Shown piece after piece: positions 1 through 24,656 of a DNA stretch of 64,000 nucleotides. The translations under genes and the position numbers were made by a program. Each line of letters opens with the position of its first letter. The stretch's first letter is position 1. Location of the stretch: positions 111,548,389-111,612,388 of the forward strand of contig NC_056527.1 of the NCBI RefSeq assembly GCF_019175285.1, written 5' to 3'. Source of the DNA: Sceloporus undulatus (Eukaryota; Chordata; Lepidosauria; Squamata; Phrynosomatidae). Under the pieces are notes generated by a model, which was not told where the DNA came from, made no database searches, and worked only from the letters and a program-made list of their open reading frames with translations.

Positions 1-188
1 GTGGATACCAAAATCCATAGATGTACATGTCTGATTTATCTTCAACAGCATAGTAAAATGGTATCTCTTATATAAAATGGCGAAATCAAGGTTTGCTTTT
101 AGCAATGGTATTTTAAAAATATTGTCAAACTGTGGATGCTTGAATCCATGGATTAAAAAAAAATCCATGGATATGGACAGCTGACTGT
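1..188. mobile_element. Tigger-like DNA element, cut by window edge
   Basis: The stretch has the 'ggatacCAAAATCCATgGATG ... GAATCCATGGAT ... gactgta' layout that recurs at 3779-4013, 13370-13620 and 30290-30412. It ends in the ACTGTA typical of Tc1/mariner-Tigger termini next to a TA site. The left end lies outside the window. Non-coding. The family assignment is from memory of the terminal pattern. Confidence 0.6.
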
Positions 189-968
189 ACATGTAAATAG
201 ATTTAGGCTGTGTGTATGGAATTGTAATTGTAAAATATAATTTTAATGTCACTAGTTGCTTATGTCACAACTAGTGCCATAACATTCAGTGATGTATGGG
301 AATCATGAGTTATGAGTAACATTAGTTTTTTAAAAAATATTACTAAGGATTTTGTATGGTGTGATACGGGAGGAGCTCAGTGGGTGTGTGAACACATGAG
401 TTACCGCACTGGGTGATGCCAATGCTATTGACGCAAGTGGAGGTCCATGTTACAAGGTGCATGTGTGCACAATGCACGTACACTTGAAATGTTTGCGAGA
501 ATCCTTTTACCACGAGATCCTGAGCAATTTTTAATTTTTTTTTAAGGGGGGCACCCATTATTTTAAAGGGAGAGCTGGACTGAACTATGAACATGCAGAG
601 GGCAACTCCACCTTTAAAAAAGGGAACTGTGCCATAGCAAGCTTAACACTGTGATAGGGTGAGATCAGCAGAGGGGTTACTTCCTTTTTAGTAATACAAA
701 GAAAAGTCTAGAGTGATGACAGTCCAGAAGAAAACACAGACACACTTTGTTGCAAGAGCTCCACCTATCTCTTGGCTAGTGGCTTTTGCAATCTGGAATT
801 TCCCCGGACTGCTGTCAGTCCTTTGGGCAACAACAGCTTGTCTATACAGAGATGTGGTGTGTATGCAAGCCAGGAAGAATTGAAAAAAGGTGAAGGAAGC
901 AGTAACAGGAAAAGCTTTCCTTCCAATCATCTCCCCCCAAATGGGTGACTTATCTATTTATTTTGTTG
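189..968. other. Gene-free stretch, nothing recognised
   Basis: No open frame here resembles a known protein, and no repeat end was identified. Composition is AT-rich with short homopolymers. Confidence 0.6.
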
Positions 969-1330
969 TAAACTGAGCATTCCTTATCCAAAATTTTGGG
1001 ACCAGAAGTGTTTTTCCTTTAGGATTTTGGAATATGTGCATGTTGTTGTTGTGTGCCTTCAAGTCATTTCTGACTTACGTTGACCCTATGGCAAACCTAT
1101 CTTGAGGTCTTCTTGGCAAGATTTGTTCAGAAGAGGTTTTCTATTGCCTTCCTCTGAAGAGAGTGTGACTTGCCCAAGAGCACCCCGTGGGGTTTATATG
1201 GCCCAGCCAGGATTTGGACTCCTTCAGAGTCATTGTCCAGTACTCAAAACAACTATGTACATAAATGAGGTATTTTGGAGATAAGACTCAAGTCTAAAGC
1301 TGAAATTCATTGGTGTTTCTTATAGAATAG
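969..1330 (-). mobile_element. Tigger-like element split by a SINE
   Basis: The left part (about 969-1041) reads like the terminal motif 'cttatccaaaattttgggaccagaag'. The right part (about 1256-1330) reads like the internal motif 'atgaggtattttggagataagac'. The same two motifs are contiguous, in inverse orientation, in the copies at 12025-12325 and 52598-52925. A SINE at about 1042-1255 separates them, flanked by short similar sequences (tgtgcat / tgtacat). Confidence 0.6.
1042..1255 (-). mobile_element. Sauria-type SINE (reverse)
   Basis: On the minus strand the family reads: tRNA-like head with a GGTTCGAATCC-type B box, a middle 'acccactgggtgacc', then a BovB-like tail 'aaaaccccatgatagggttgcc' and a (CAA)n end. 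Here it is seen in reverse, from the ttgttgttg run through gacttgcccaagagcac to the head. The copy is diverged and its head is worn. Confidence 0.7.
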
Positions 1331-1384
1331 ATAAAAAGAACATATAAAACGAAATACAATTTTGTTTAAAGTTGGAATAAATAT

Positions 1385-1905
1385 TAACAAAATGACAATC
1401 ACTCAACAGCAACAACACCAACAAATAATCCAGGTTAAACAGTTACAGAAGGAAAAGAAAGAGGCAAACAAAAGCCTCAAACAAACCCAACAAGACAGAA
1501 TTAGAGTCTTGTGGGAATTTGCCAAGTAAGGAAACCCCAGCCTAAATCTATTTAACAATGGAAGCTGGGTGATCCAATCTTGTTTACAGTTGGCATACAT
1601 CTTAACACAATGGCATTCACTTAACAACAACAACTAATGCGGTTATAAAAGGAAAAGAAACAGACAAACAAGGACCCCAAACAAAGCCAACAAGATAGAA
1701 TTAGCAACACTTTTGGAAGGGAAATTCCTTTAGCAAGGAAGCCCCAGCCTAAATCCAGTTAAATAACAATGGCAGCTGGGTGATCCAATCTTGTTTAAAG
1801 TTGGCAGACTCACAAGGACCCCAAACAAAGCCAACAAGACTGAATTAGCAACACTATTGCAAGGGAGATCTGGAGGCATTTGCCAAGCAAGGGAGCCCCA
1901 GTTTT
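1385..1905. repeat. Tandem repeat, about 200-bp unit, 2.5 copies
   Basis: The block containing ccaacaagacagaattag, ccccagcctaaatc and gctgggtgatccaatcttg recurs two to three times in the same orientation with small gaps (from about 1485, 1690 and 1828). The copies differ by scattered substitutions. No protein similarity seen. Confidence 0.7.
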
Positions 1906-2437
1906 TACGCACAGGAAAGAGCCAAGGGCAAGCCTCCTCCTCCTCCTCCTCTTTCCTTCCCCACCTTTGCAGAGATGCACCGCCCCATTGGGAAAGTCCC
2001 TGCGGGTCGAGACCGCCTTCCTTTTCCTCTTTGTTCCAAAATGGAAGCTGGGTTTTGAGAGGGGTTTTTGTTTTTTATGTGTTGGAGCAAAGCAGCAGTG
2101 CAACCATACACCTCCTTTCTTCTCCTGCCCTTGGCTCTCCAAGAAACAAAAGCAAAACCCAGCAGCAAGAAGGAGGAGGCACAGCAGCAGAGATGGGCAT
2201 GGCTGGAAGAAGACCTGGGGCGCTTTGCCATGATCCTGGCACCTCTTGGCTCAAACCAGTGGGTAGGAGAGAGGCTGGCATTGGGGGGGGGGGGTTGGGC
2301 CGGGGGGGGGAAGGGGGTTTTTTTGGGGGGGGGAGGGTTGGAGGAGAAAATAACCAAGAAGGAGATGGTCTCCCTCCTCTTCTCTCTCTCCTGGAATGAA
2401 ATTACGCATGGAGCGCTCTCCAAGGGGGAAACATTGC
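1906..2437. other. GC-rich low-complexity stretch
   Basis: The stretch holds CCT/TCC runs and G homopolymers (about 2284-2337). Long open frames exist on both strands only because stop codons are rare in this composition. It could be an upstream regulatory or first-exon region for the plus-strand gene at 8 kb, but nothing here proves that. Confidence 0.4.
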
Positions 2438-2868
2438 CTTGGTTGGTTGTGTGCCTGTGTGCCTGACTTATGGCAACCTCATGGGGTTTTCTTGCCCAGG
2501 TTTGTTCAGGAGGGGTTTGCCATGGCCTTCCTCTGAAGCTGAGAGAGTGTGACCGGCCCAAGGTCAAGGGTTTTTGTGCCCATGCAAGGAACTTGAACCC
2601 TGCTCTCCAGTGCCCTAATCCAACTTTTAAAACCACTCTGCCCAATAGCCTTGTTGTTGTTTGTGTGCTGTCAAGTCGTTTCTGACTTAGGGTGACCATA
2701 TCATGGGTTTTTCTTGGCCAATTTCTGCAGAGACAGTTTGCCATTATCATCCTCTAAGGTTGAGAGAGTGTGACTTGCCCAGGTTCACCCAATGGGCTTC
2801 ATGCCCAAGCAGGGAACTTGAACCCTGGTCATAGTCCAACACTCAAAACTACTGTGCCAAATAGCCTT
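2438..2868 (-). mobile_element. Two adjacent Sauria-type SINEs (reverse)
   Basis: Two copies lie head to tail, about 2438-2654 and 2655-2868. Each runs from a 'tgtgtgc...ctgacttA' tail through 'gagagtgtgac' to the 'gaacttgaaccct' B-box region and a 'ccaaatagcc'-type head. Both are diverged from the best copies in the window. Confidence 0.75.
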
Positions 2869-3104
2869 ACATTATATTTATTAAGTAGCTGGTGGCTTTT
2901 GTTTTTGGTGAAAGTTTTGGGGGATTCGAACTTGCCTCTTCCAAAGAAAGAGGAATTGAGATCTGGGTTTTTTCTTCCAAGAAAAGGGCAGAAGCTTGTG
3001 AATGCTGCAGAATCCTTGGGCTGCATCTGCTCTGGAGAAATTTATTTAAAGTATTTTATTTATTTTTTAGAGTACTTTACTTATTTAGAGTACTTTTACT
3101 TCCA

Positions 3105-3262
3105 TGTCTCTCCATGCTGTGGAATCCTGGGACTTGCAGTTTGTTGTGGCCCCAGAGGCCTCTGACAGGGAAGGTGAAATAACTCACAGGACCCAGAATG
3201 CCATAGCATGGAGCCATGGCAGTTAAAGCAGTGTCAGACTGCATTATTTCTGTAATATGGGT
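3105..3262. mobile_element. Palindromic MITE, family A
   Basis: The element is a foldback. 'ccatgctgtggaatcctggga' pairs with 'agaatgccatagcatgg', and the copy ends in 'agtgtcagactgcattattt'. The family recurs at least ten times in the window and its arms are inverted repeats of each other. No coding capacity. Confidence 0.7.
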
Positions 3263-3778
3263 GAAGCCTAGGTCAGGGATAGGAAATTGGCAGCTCTCCA
3301 GTTATGGGGGGATTGCAAATCCCAGCATTTCTACCTGGAATTCCTAGGAATGTTGGGAATTGGAGTCCACCCACAATTATTGGAAGGGCTACGGTGATCC
3401 CCACACTGAACTTGTGCAAATATGCTCCTGTAATGTGAAGTGGTGCCTTGTGGGAAAATTTTTGCTACCTGATTCTGATATATTATTTTAAAAACTAAAA
3501 AAAGTGGCCTAGATTTTGTGGATGTGTGGAATTGAAATCCCATCTGTAGGGCCTCATGATGCCCACTGCAGGGGATGGAAGGGATACAGAAAAAGAGGAC
3601 TGTAAACAGTGTGGCTTGAATTCTGGCTATTGTGAGGCTCTGTTTAGTTGAAATGTTTCCATGGAAGGATTAGTTTAACACAGTGACAATAACATAGCAA
3701 CTTCAAGCATGGGTGGAAATCACTTTCCCTCTAATGCATTGGACTGCAGCTCCCAGCATTCCACCATATTGGTTATAT

Positions 3779-4013
3779 AGTGGGCCTTTGGTATCTGTTG
3801 GGGTTTGGTTCCAGGACCTTCTATGGATACCAAAATCCATGGATGTTCAAGTCCCATTAAATACAATGGCATAGTAAAAAAGCATCCCTTATATAAAATG
3901 GCAAAATCAAGGTTTGTTTTGGGGGGATTTGTATGTTTTTTTTTAATTTGTTCAAACTATGGATGGTTGAATCCATGGATAAAATAATCCATGGATATGG
4001 AAGACTGACTGTA
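3779..4013. mobile_element. Tigger-like non-autonomous element
   Basis: The element starts 'agtgggcctttggtatctg' and ends 'gaagactgactgta', with internal 'ggataccaaaatccatggatg' and 'gaatccatggat' motifs. Terminal inversion and TA-flanked ends fit a Tc1/mariner-Tigger MITE. Other copies: 1-188, 13370-13620, 30290-30412. Confidence 0.65.
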
Positions 4014-4284
4014 TTGCCAAGGGCTGCTGGGACTTACAGTCCAACAACATATGGAGCTCCAATCAAAAATCCACCAAACAGTGATACCTTTGTTGGCCAA
4101 CCAAAATGCACAATACTATATATGTGTTGCAAGATTTCACCTCCTCCTTCTGGCCATTTGGCAACTGGGAGATTTTCAAAGTCCAGGAAATTTAACATTC
4201 ATTTGCATCACAACAAAGACACTACCTTTGCAACCCAATATGTCTCCATCCTTGTGAGGTCACAGCCCCCTTTGTTAGGCAGAG

Positions 4285-4690
4285 GACAGATTTGCACATG
4301 CCTTCAAGTAGTTTGGGTTTGCTTGGCAAGGTTTATTCAGAGGTTTGCCATTACCTTCCTCTGAGGTTGAGAGACAAAGAAAGAGAGACTTGTCCAAGTT
4401 TGTCTAGTGGGTTTTCTTGTCTGAATGAAGATTCAACACTTGGTCTCTCAGGATCTTACCCCAGTTCTCAAGCCATACAACAAACTTGGACAAGTCACAC
4501 TCTCTTAGCCTCTGAGGATGGCAATGGAAAACACCCTCTGAACAAATCTTGCCAAGAAACCCCCTTGATGGTGTTGCCTTAGGGCTGCCGTAAGTCAGAA
4601 AGGACTAGAGGACACCCAGTGAGTTTCTGTGACTGAGCAGGGATTCGAACTCTGCTCTCCAGAGTCATAATCCAACTATCAAACCACTAC
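4285..4690. mobile_element. Sauria-type SINE fragments in both orientations
   Basis: About 4285-4445 is a reverse copy (tail to head). About 4470-4620 is forward ('aagtcacactctct ... caaatcttgccaag'). About 4630-4690 again shows a reverse head ('agggattcgaactctgc'). The order suggests SINEs inserted into or beside one another. Confidence 0.6.
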
Positions 4691-4856
4691 ACCCCTTTCT
4701 CACAGGATCTCAGAGTGGCATACAATATAAACAAAACATTTCCAGTTTAAAAGCATAAGTAATATGAACATGATAAAAACATACATAGCAACAGGTAGAA
4801 GCCACTTTAAAAGCAACAGTGAAAATCACTTTAAAAACAGCAACAATTTAAACCAG

Positions 4857-4903
4857 TGTGTGTGTGTGTGTGTGTACACACACACACACACACACACACA
4901 CAC
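4857..4903. repeat. (TG)n followed by (CA)n
   Basis: A pure TG run switches to a pure CA run at 'gtgtaca', making a self-complementary alternating purine-pyrimidine tract. Such tracts can form hairpins or Z-DNA. Confidence 0.95.
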
Positions 4904-5333
4904 GTAGTTTGATGCCTAAAGGCACCTGATCCTGTCTGATCTTGGATGCGAACGAATGGAAGACTGCCAACAAATACCAGCTTCTGTAGGTTATATTTCA
5001 GAGGAAGGGACTGGCAAAACCACTTCTGAGTATTATTTGCCTAAGACAACCCTATGAAATTCATGGCATTGCCATAAGTCGAGAGGCAACATGAAGGCAC
5101 ATACACACGTGTGCTTAAAATAAATTAGACCCTGAAGGCTTTGATAAAAAAGGTATCCATTAGCTTGGCCTGGTGGGGGGATCAACATTGGTGCCAGTCG
5201 GATCTCCAGCTTCATTTAAGGAGGCTACTACTGGCATAGTCTCCATCCCTTTCTTTTACATCTTTAAATGTAAGGACTAGAAACAGCCATAGCCTACATT
5301 TTGTACATTTATAAATCCCTAACAACCACCCAA

Positions 5334-5455
5334 AACCACAGCTCTCAAAACAGAAAGCTAAATGTCTCACAAAACTACAGTTCCCAGAAATCACTAGCAT
5401 TGAGCCAGAACACTTAAAGTGGTCTTAAACTGGATTATTTCTGCAGTGTGTTTTG
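5334..5455. mobile_element. Family A MITE, one arm plus loop
   Basis: The stretch 'ctcacaaaactacagttccc ... taaactggattatttctgcagtg' matches the right arm of the family A foldback. The left arm is missing or too worn to see. Confidence 0.6.
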
Positions 5456-5845
5456 GACTAATGTTGCAGAAACTCAGTGAAACCCTGTTAGAGAATTGCA
5501 AATTGCAACTAAGGACCAGCAAGTGTTCTGATGCACACTGGGCACTTCAGATGCTCATTGGGTACTCCCATGATGCCCTGGCACTTTTGAGCTAGTGTCC
5601 ACTTGGCATTGGGGAGCATCCTGATACTCAGCAGTGCCCATTGTACATTGGGACATGGTACATCCATCATTCCACATACTACCACTACAACAAACACAGC
5701 CCAAACATAGGTGAATGTTGAGAAACTACTCAATTTTGTACACATTTAATTCTGTCAAGAAAGCCCTGTGATAAGTTAAGTCAATCATTTATTTATGATC
5801 ATAGGCCATAATATAATAATATTATATTATAATATAATATAATAC

Positions 5846-6070
5846 AGAGCCAGCATGGTGTTGTGGCTTGAGTGCTGGAAATCAGGGTTCAGTTCTCAAC
5901 TCGAGCATAAAAACCCACTGGCATGTCATGCTCTCTCAGCCTCAGAGGATGGCAATGGCAAACTCCCTCTGAAGAAACTTGCCAAGAAAACCCTATGATA
6001 GGGCCTTAGGGTTGCCATAAGTAAAAAAAGAAAAAAAAGAAAAAAAATGACTTGAAGGCAAACAACAACA
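5846..6070 (+). mobile_element. Sauria-type SINE (forward)
   Basis: The copy begins with a tRNA-like 'agccagcatggtgttgtgg' head and passes through 'ctctcagcctcagaggatgg'. It ends with a BovB-like 'aaaaccctatgataggg' tail, an A-rich run and 'caacaacaa'. It is one of the most complete forward copies here. Confidence 0.8.
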
Positions 6071-6117
6071 AATATTTATAGTACACAAACACTGCTAAAA
6101 TTCCTTTAATATACATT

Positions 6118-6270
6118 AAACACAGATTGAGTCTCTCCTGCCTGGAATTCTGAAATCTGACATATTCCAAAATCCAAAATTATCCAATTGAGTAGCTAAG
6201 ATAGTGACACCTTTGCTTTCTGATGGCTCAGTGGACAGAATCTTGGTTTCATGTACAAACATGGTCAAGA
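6118..6270 (+). mobile_element. Tigger-like element fragment
   Basis: The stretch 'ttgagtctctcctgcctgg', then 'attctgaaatctgac', then 'gtgacacctttgctttctgatgg' is the left half of the element seen nearly whole at 52598-52925. Confidence 0.6.
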
Positions 6271-6299
6271 GTCTATATTTACATTTGTATGAGGGTGAG

Positions 6300-7224
6300 T
6301 ACACTTATTGTATGGTTCTGTGATAGGGCCGCCTAAATTGGAAATGGTTTGAAGGCACGCAACAGCAACAGCAGCAGCGGCAACAACAACAATGGCTATT
6401 TACAAAGCCATAAGTCCCAAGTAGAATACTAGAAGAACCTAGTAAGTAGATGTACTCTTCAGATGCTCTCGCAATAAAATTCCTGGCTATGGGTTTGCCT
6501 CCTTGCACTCTGGGAAATGATTCTCAGTCTTGTTGCTTTCACATTCTCCTGGCGTTCATGATAAGGAGGGAAAACAAACCCTCCTTATCTCAGAAGGTTG
6601 GGCTTAGTCAACTCCATGCAAAATACTGATTACAGTCCAAGACAAATCATAAGATCATCTGACCTGTGTGAAATGTGTAAATGGAGGAAATGTTCTTCTC
6701 AAATTGCATAGGATCTTCCTTATTATTATGAGGCTGTTCCTAATTCCACATTTTTGAGGGTGGCTGTTTTTGTAAAACCTATTCAGATGTGGCCAGCTTT
6801 GGAGCAAAGTGAGAAGTATGTGGGTGGGCAGGTGGCAGAAATGCGGAAACCCTACTCTTTCACCTCTGAAAATATGCAGCAATCTGTTTGGCTTCTGTAG
6901 GTTTTGCCCAGCCACTTTGAAATATATGTTTATTTATAGTCATAATGACTGGAAACTTGATCCTTTTATTTAAAAAAGCAGCACTAGAACAATTACAAAC
7001 CAGAAAGTTGGGATTCCAAAGAGGCTTAGTTCAGAAAACATACGGGTTTTGTAGTTTTTCCACATGCCATGGGATGGTGAGTTGCATATAGCCCTACCTA
7101 TGACTTTTGAAGATAATTTCCTCTTCCGCTAATCTTTTTCTTTTCTGCAAAGTGCCTTTTCCATTTATGCATAACCTAGTATCCTCCCATAGTCTTTCTC
7201 CCTCCTTCTTTGCTTTCTTAGTTG
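6300..7224. other. Gene-free stretch, nothing recognised
   Basis: There is a short (CAGCAA)-like run at about 6360-6395. No gene or clear repeat was identified elsewhere in it. Confidence 0.5.
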
Positions 7225-7612
7225 TGTTATAGTAGAACTAGGGTGTGAAGAGTATGTGGAACTAAGGTGTGAAGGTATGATAGCTCTGTTTAAATATTTG
7301 AAAGGATGTCATACTGAAAACGGAGCAAGTTTGTTTTCTGCAGCTCCACAGAATAGGACTCAGAGCAGTGGATTCAAAATACAGGAAAAGAGATTGCACC
7401 TCAGTGTTAGGAAGAATTTTCTGACAGTAAGAGTTGTTTGACAGCGGAACATGCTGCCTCAGAGTGTGGTGGAGTTTCCTTCTTTGGAGGTTTTTAAGCA
7501 GAGGCTGGATGGCCATCTGTGGGAAGTGTTTTGATTGTGTATTCCTGCATGGCAAGAGGTTGGACTGGATGACCCTTGTGGTCTCTTTCAAATCTATGAT
7601 TCCATGAATTAA
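7225..7612 (+). mobile_element. CR1 LINE 3' end
   Basis: The stretch carries the CR1 3' terminal hallmarks in order: 'cactcagtgttaggaagaa'-like text, 'ctggatggccatctgt', 'tcctgcatggca', 'ttggactggatgacccttg' and a terminal 'tctatgattccatga'. It is 5'-truncated, as most CR1 copies are. An antisense relative is at 39228-39420, and derived units lie in the element at 44075-46366. Confidence 0.8.
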
Positions 7613-8069
7613 AGCGCTAGGATTATTCAATTGGCAGGGCTGATGAAGTGATAGATGAAGTTTACCACTTCATCATCTTTACCAGTTAAATAGTCCTCAC
7701 CAGTTCCCTCAAGTGTAGTTATAATCTTCACGCTGCCAGGAGGAAAACTATTTCCCCATCTTATTGTTATGAAAGATCCTTGTTGCAGTGGGAATTTTTT
7801 GAGCTGTGTGTACCTTTTGGGGTCTGCTTGGTGAACTCCCCAAAAGTGACTTTGGAGACTTTCCACAGTGCTCCTATAGTTCAGTGCATCAAGACACTAT
7901 TTTTTCCTGATAGAAGAGTTACTTTTTACAAGTGGTTATAATTCAAGTTAAAAACGCTTGGGTTGATTGGTTGTTTTAACAAAGCTTTTCTTTTTCAGCA
8001 GCTTCTTAGCCTCCTAACAGCTGATACTGTCCCCTGAACAAAGCGTAAACCTGCAGCCAGCGATCTCTC

Positions 8070-21482
<13,413 letters not shown>

Positions 21483-21801
21483 GCCAATGAACTTGTTATA
21501 GTCATCCTTTCCCCAAAATATAAAGCGGGTACATGAATGCAGCAACATTCAAGATAATTTTGGACCTCCAGATTGTTGGAGTGACCTCTTTGGGGCACCA
21601 TCTTACCGCATGAGAAGAGGTACATAAGAAACTGGCTACATAACACTGTGTAGTAAATTTTTAACACCTCTCCATACCCTCCATGGGGTCCTTGGATATG
21701 GATCATGTCCCATTTACCAGCCCATAGCAATAGCTCAGTTCCAGAAAAATGTGATCTTTTTGAGTGGCACTGAAATAACTCAGTGTTAGATTCTTGCATG
21801 C

Positions 21802-21807
21802 AATAAA
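21802..21807 (+). terminator. Polyadenylation signal of KHNYN
   Basis: AATAAA lies about 320 bp after the KHNYN stop codon. It is the first canonical signal downstream on that strand that I see. Confidence 0.6.
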
Positions 21808-21809
21808 GC

Positions 21810-23340
21810 CCATGTACAGCTAGCCAAAGGTATGACAGAGTAGTAACCCTCTAGTTGCGCAGCTTCTTTTGTAGGGAAGTGTCTGCTGCAAATGGAAATT
21901 GAATCTTAACTTCCATGATTCTCTTCTGGTCCAAAGGAATTATTGGAATTGTGTTGTGAGAGGCATCTCTAACAGGATTCCCAGCATCTATACGACAATT
22001 AGTTGCAGGGTAAAAACTTGTTAATTGAATTCCAGGGTGATTTAAAATGGAATAGGGACCTTCTGATGTAACCTCTTTTTAGATCTATTCAGAAGACAAG
22101 TCCTTAGAATCTCAGGTTCCCTGTGAAAACTATTGATTGAGCTATTTTATATTTTAAAAAATCATGTCCTAAGCATGGTTGAGCATCATGTCTAAACTGA
22201 AAAAAATAAGTTTTATTCCGATTTTAAAAGTGCCTTCTGATTTGCAAGGGATTCTGATGTTTTGAGCCCCATATTTTTACTTCAAAAACATTCCACCTGT
22301 TCCACAGTCTTGAAAGGAAAATTCAAAATTATTTTCTTAATTTAAAGAATGGCATAGGAAAATCTTTTCAAATTTCCAATGGAAATGAAGTTGTGTTTGC
22401 TTTTTATAGAATCTGTACAGCACGTTGAGCTATTTTTTAAAAATTAAAGATAAATTTGTTTCCCTTGGTCATTTAATGTGCAAAATTTGTCATTTTACAG
22501 GTGAGGAAAGATGTTTGGTGTTTTCCCATTCCTGCTTTGTTCTTATCCAGAGATGATGAGTGTACTCTGGAGTTGATAAAATTACTTTACAGGGACATTT
22601 CAACTCCACAATTCCCACCCAGTATTCTGGGAGTTGCAATTCCCCAAAGAAACCTTGCCATTGAATTGCCCACCCAAATGCCATCATGATGTTTTCTTGG
22701 CATGCCAAAAGTAAAATAAAAATGCAGAGGTATACAGACACACACAAAGATGCTGTAGAATGTTGCCTGCCATGAGCAAAAGCATCATTGATCTGATCAC
22801 TGAATTTTCTCTATCCCAGAGAAGGTCAAGAGAAAGCCACCAGGTCCCAAGGGATTCTAGGTAGTTCTTTGTTAAAATTGGCTCTTTCCTTCCCTTAAAG
22901 CCAGTGAATTATTCACCCATCCAAGTGTCTAACCTTGGCTGCACCCACACCAAGTCTCTGAATTTTAAAGAAAATGACCTCAACCTTCCCAAATACCAGG
23001 ACATCTTTCCTGGCCCTAGATAGCATGATACTGCCATGTATGGTCTCTTCCCATCCATGCCACCCTGCTTCAGAAACTAGATTGCCTTGTAAATATGTAC
23101 CAGCTGGTTTTGCTTTCTGACTTGCCCACTTGACAGATATGCAATGTGTAAATAAACTCTTTCGACTGGATCTTTTGGCTCTAATCCCAAGATAGGAGGC
23201 AAAACTGAATTTGTTTGGCAGGGCTTCCATGCCGCTGCCATCTCCTCCCAAGAACTGGTAATAAGGATTAAGATCCCTCTGAAATGGTGTGCAATGGGAT
23301 ACATTTGCAACATCTCTTCCTTCTAGATAGGAGAAACCCC
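21810..23340. other. Intergenic stretch, nothing recognised
   Basis: This lies between KHNYN and the convergent minus-strand gene. I see no coding similarity and no clear repeat end. The start codon-bounded frames here are short and lack family features. Confidence 0.5.
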
Positions 23341-23344
23341 ACTA

Positions 23345-23520
23345 TTGGTGTTGTTGTTGTGTGCCTTCAAGTCATTTCCAACTTATGGCGAATCTATTGT
23401 GGGTATTCTTGGCAAATTTGTTCAGAGGTTTGCCACTGTCTTCCCCTGAGGGTGAGAGCAAGCTGGGAATGAAACCCTGGTCTCCAGAGTTGTAGTCCAG
23501 CATTCACACCACTGGTTTTA
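23345..23520 (-). mobile_element. Sauria-type SINE (reverse, short)
   Basis: Contains 'ttgttgttgtgtgccttcaag', 'cttggcaaatttgttcag' and 'gggaatgaaaccctggtctcc'. The middle is shortened. Confidence 0.7.
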
Positions 23521-23583
23521 CCATCTGTGAAATGATAACAATACAGGCTCAAAAGGAAGCAGATTAAGGGAAGTTTGAATCTT

Positions 23584-23589
23584 TTTATT
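23584..23589 (-). terminator. Polyadenylation signal of the 23.6-kb gene
   Basis: AATAAA on the minus strand lies about 55 bp past the stop codon at 23643-23645. Confidence 0.55.
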
Positions 23590-23642
23590 TTAACTTATTC
23601 CAGGATACAAACAGATTACTTTTTCCCCACTCAGTCCTCATG

Positions 23643-24656
23643 TCAGGCATTGACCAATGGCAGGGGTATATGGGTAGGTGGGGAGGGACTGCGGGTGACC
23701 TTCAGTGCCCGGCAAAAGAAGATGGCATCTTTGCCTAAGCCTAGCTGGTAATGCCACCAGTAGAGCTTCTGCCTGGGTTGCAAAATCACTCGCAGAGGCT
23801 CTCCTTCTTCTGCCACTGCCTCCCATTCCTCTTGTTCGGTCTGTACTCCCATCCCGCCGTAAATGGCAGGGAGGGAGAATTGGGATTGGAGAAGGGAGAT
23901 GGCCAAGGACTCTGAATCGACAGATCCGCAAGCGTGGTACTTTTTGCCAAATGCTGACTTGGCATAGCCTACCCTGCGGGTGATGTCATGGCTGCTGGGC
24001 ATCGGTAGGTCTGTGGCATTGGAGATCAGTTTGATACACTCCCATGTGCCGAAAGCCGGCCCGTGGGTGAGAGCTAGGCCTCCAGGGAGGAAAGAAACCA
24101 CGTCTGGGTGGATGGAGAAGGGTTCCTTGTGTCCTGTCGTGGTAGCCAAGAGGTGCCCACGAAGATAGTTCTCTTCCATTCTGAAGCAAGCAAGCTGGGT
24201 GGTGGTGGCACCATAATAATATAGTCCATCCACAAAGGGGCACTCCAAGGAGACTTCCTTAGCCATGGCTGCGGTGGCCAAGTCAGCCACCGAGAGGACA
24301 ATGCCACGCCGGAGGAAAAAGATGAAGAAACGGCCTTCGCATGAGGCGTAATGGTCGCCTCCCTGGCAGCTGGGGTGCAAAGGCAGGGCACTAGAGGGAG
24401 GCTCTGAGTTCAAGTCCATCACTTTGCAAAAGGAGTCCCCATTGAGGAGGTAGATGGCGGAACTGGTGGGGTCTCCCACATAGTGGTCCCTGCCACGGCA
24501 GGCTGGATGGAGATCCCACACCTTGAGGTCCTGTCCGGAGGAGAAGTCAAGGGCTTGAAGGAAGCATCCAAGGTCTGAGCGAACAACAAAGGAACCGTGG
24601 CGAGTGGCGAACACATCCGTACCGTGAGAGACCGTCCGGGGAACGACAGTAGCCAT
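23643..24656 (-). CDS. Uncharacterised protein with LHPSC-GG-HY repeats, copy 1 (337 aa)
   Basis: I cannot name this family. One uninterrupted frame encodes 337 residues with no signal peptide or membrane segment, so the product is probably intracellular. The front half repeats an LHPxC-x-G(R/G)DHY motif (about residues 49-59 and 93-103) with weaker versions at about 138-149 and 181-195, each followed by beta-strand-like hydrophobic text; this looks like propeller blades. The back half has FSLPAIYGG (about 260-268), EEWE, a Trp-rich strand, YQLGLGKDAIFFCR (about 303-316) and a PPTHIPLPL tail. The paralogue at 27902-28879 shares this order throughout. 'cccgtag|gc' just before the ATG looks like a splice acceptor, so a 5' non-coding exon is likely. 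The alternation in the back half vaguely recalls aerolysin-fold proteins; that is a guess. Confidence 0.85.
   Translation of the reverse strand: MATVVPRTVSHGTDVFATRHGSFVVRSDLGCFLQALDFSSGQDLKVWDLHPACRGRDHYVGDPTSSAIYLLNGDSFCKVMDLNSEPPSSALPLHPSCQGGDHYASCEGRFFIFFLRRGIVLSVADLATAAMAKEVSLECPFVDGLYYYGATTTQLACFRMEENYLRGHLLATTTGHKEPFSIHPDVVSFLPGGLALTHGPAFGTWECIKLISNATDLPMPSSHDITRRVGYAKSAFGKKYHACGSVDSESLAISLLQSQFSLPAIYGGMGVQTEQEEWEAVAEEGEPLRVILQPRQKLYWWHYQLGLGKDAIFFCRALKVTRSPSPPTHIPLPLVNA

Noticed and set aside
1905-2750. A 281-residue open frame on the minus strand
   Set aside because: It runs through C/G homopolymers and two reversed SINEs, lacks domain features and competes with long frames on the other strand. 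It is a composition artefact.
5846-5920. tRNA gene
   Set aside because: The tRNA-like head and B box belong to a SINE copy; no cloverleaf with an anticodon arm can be drawn with confidence.
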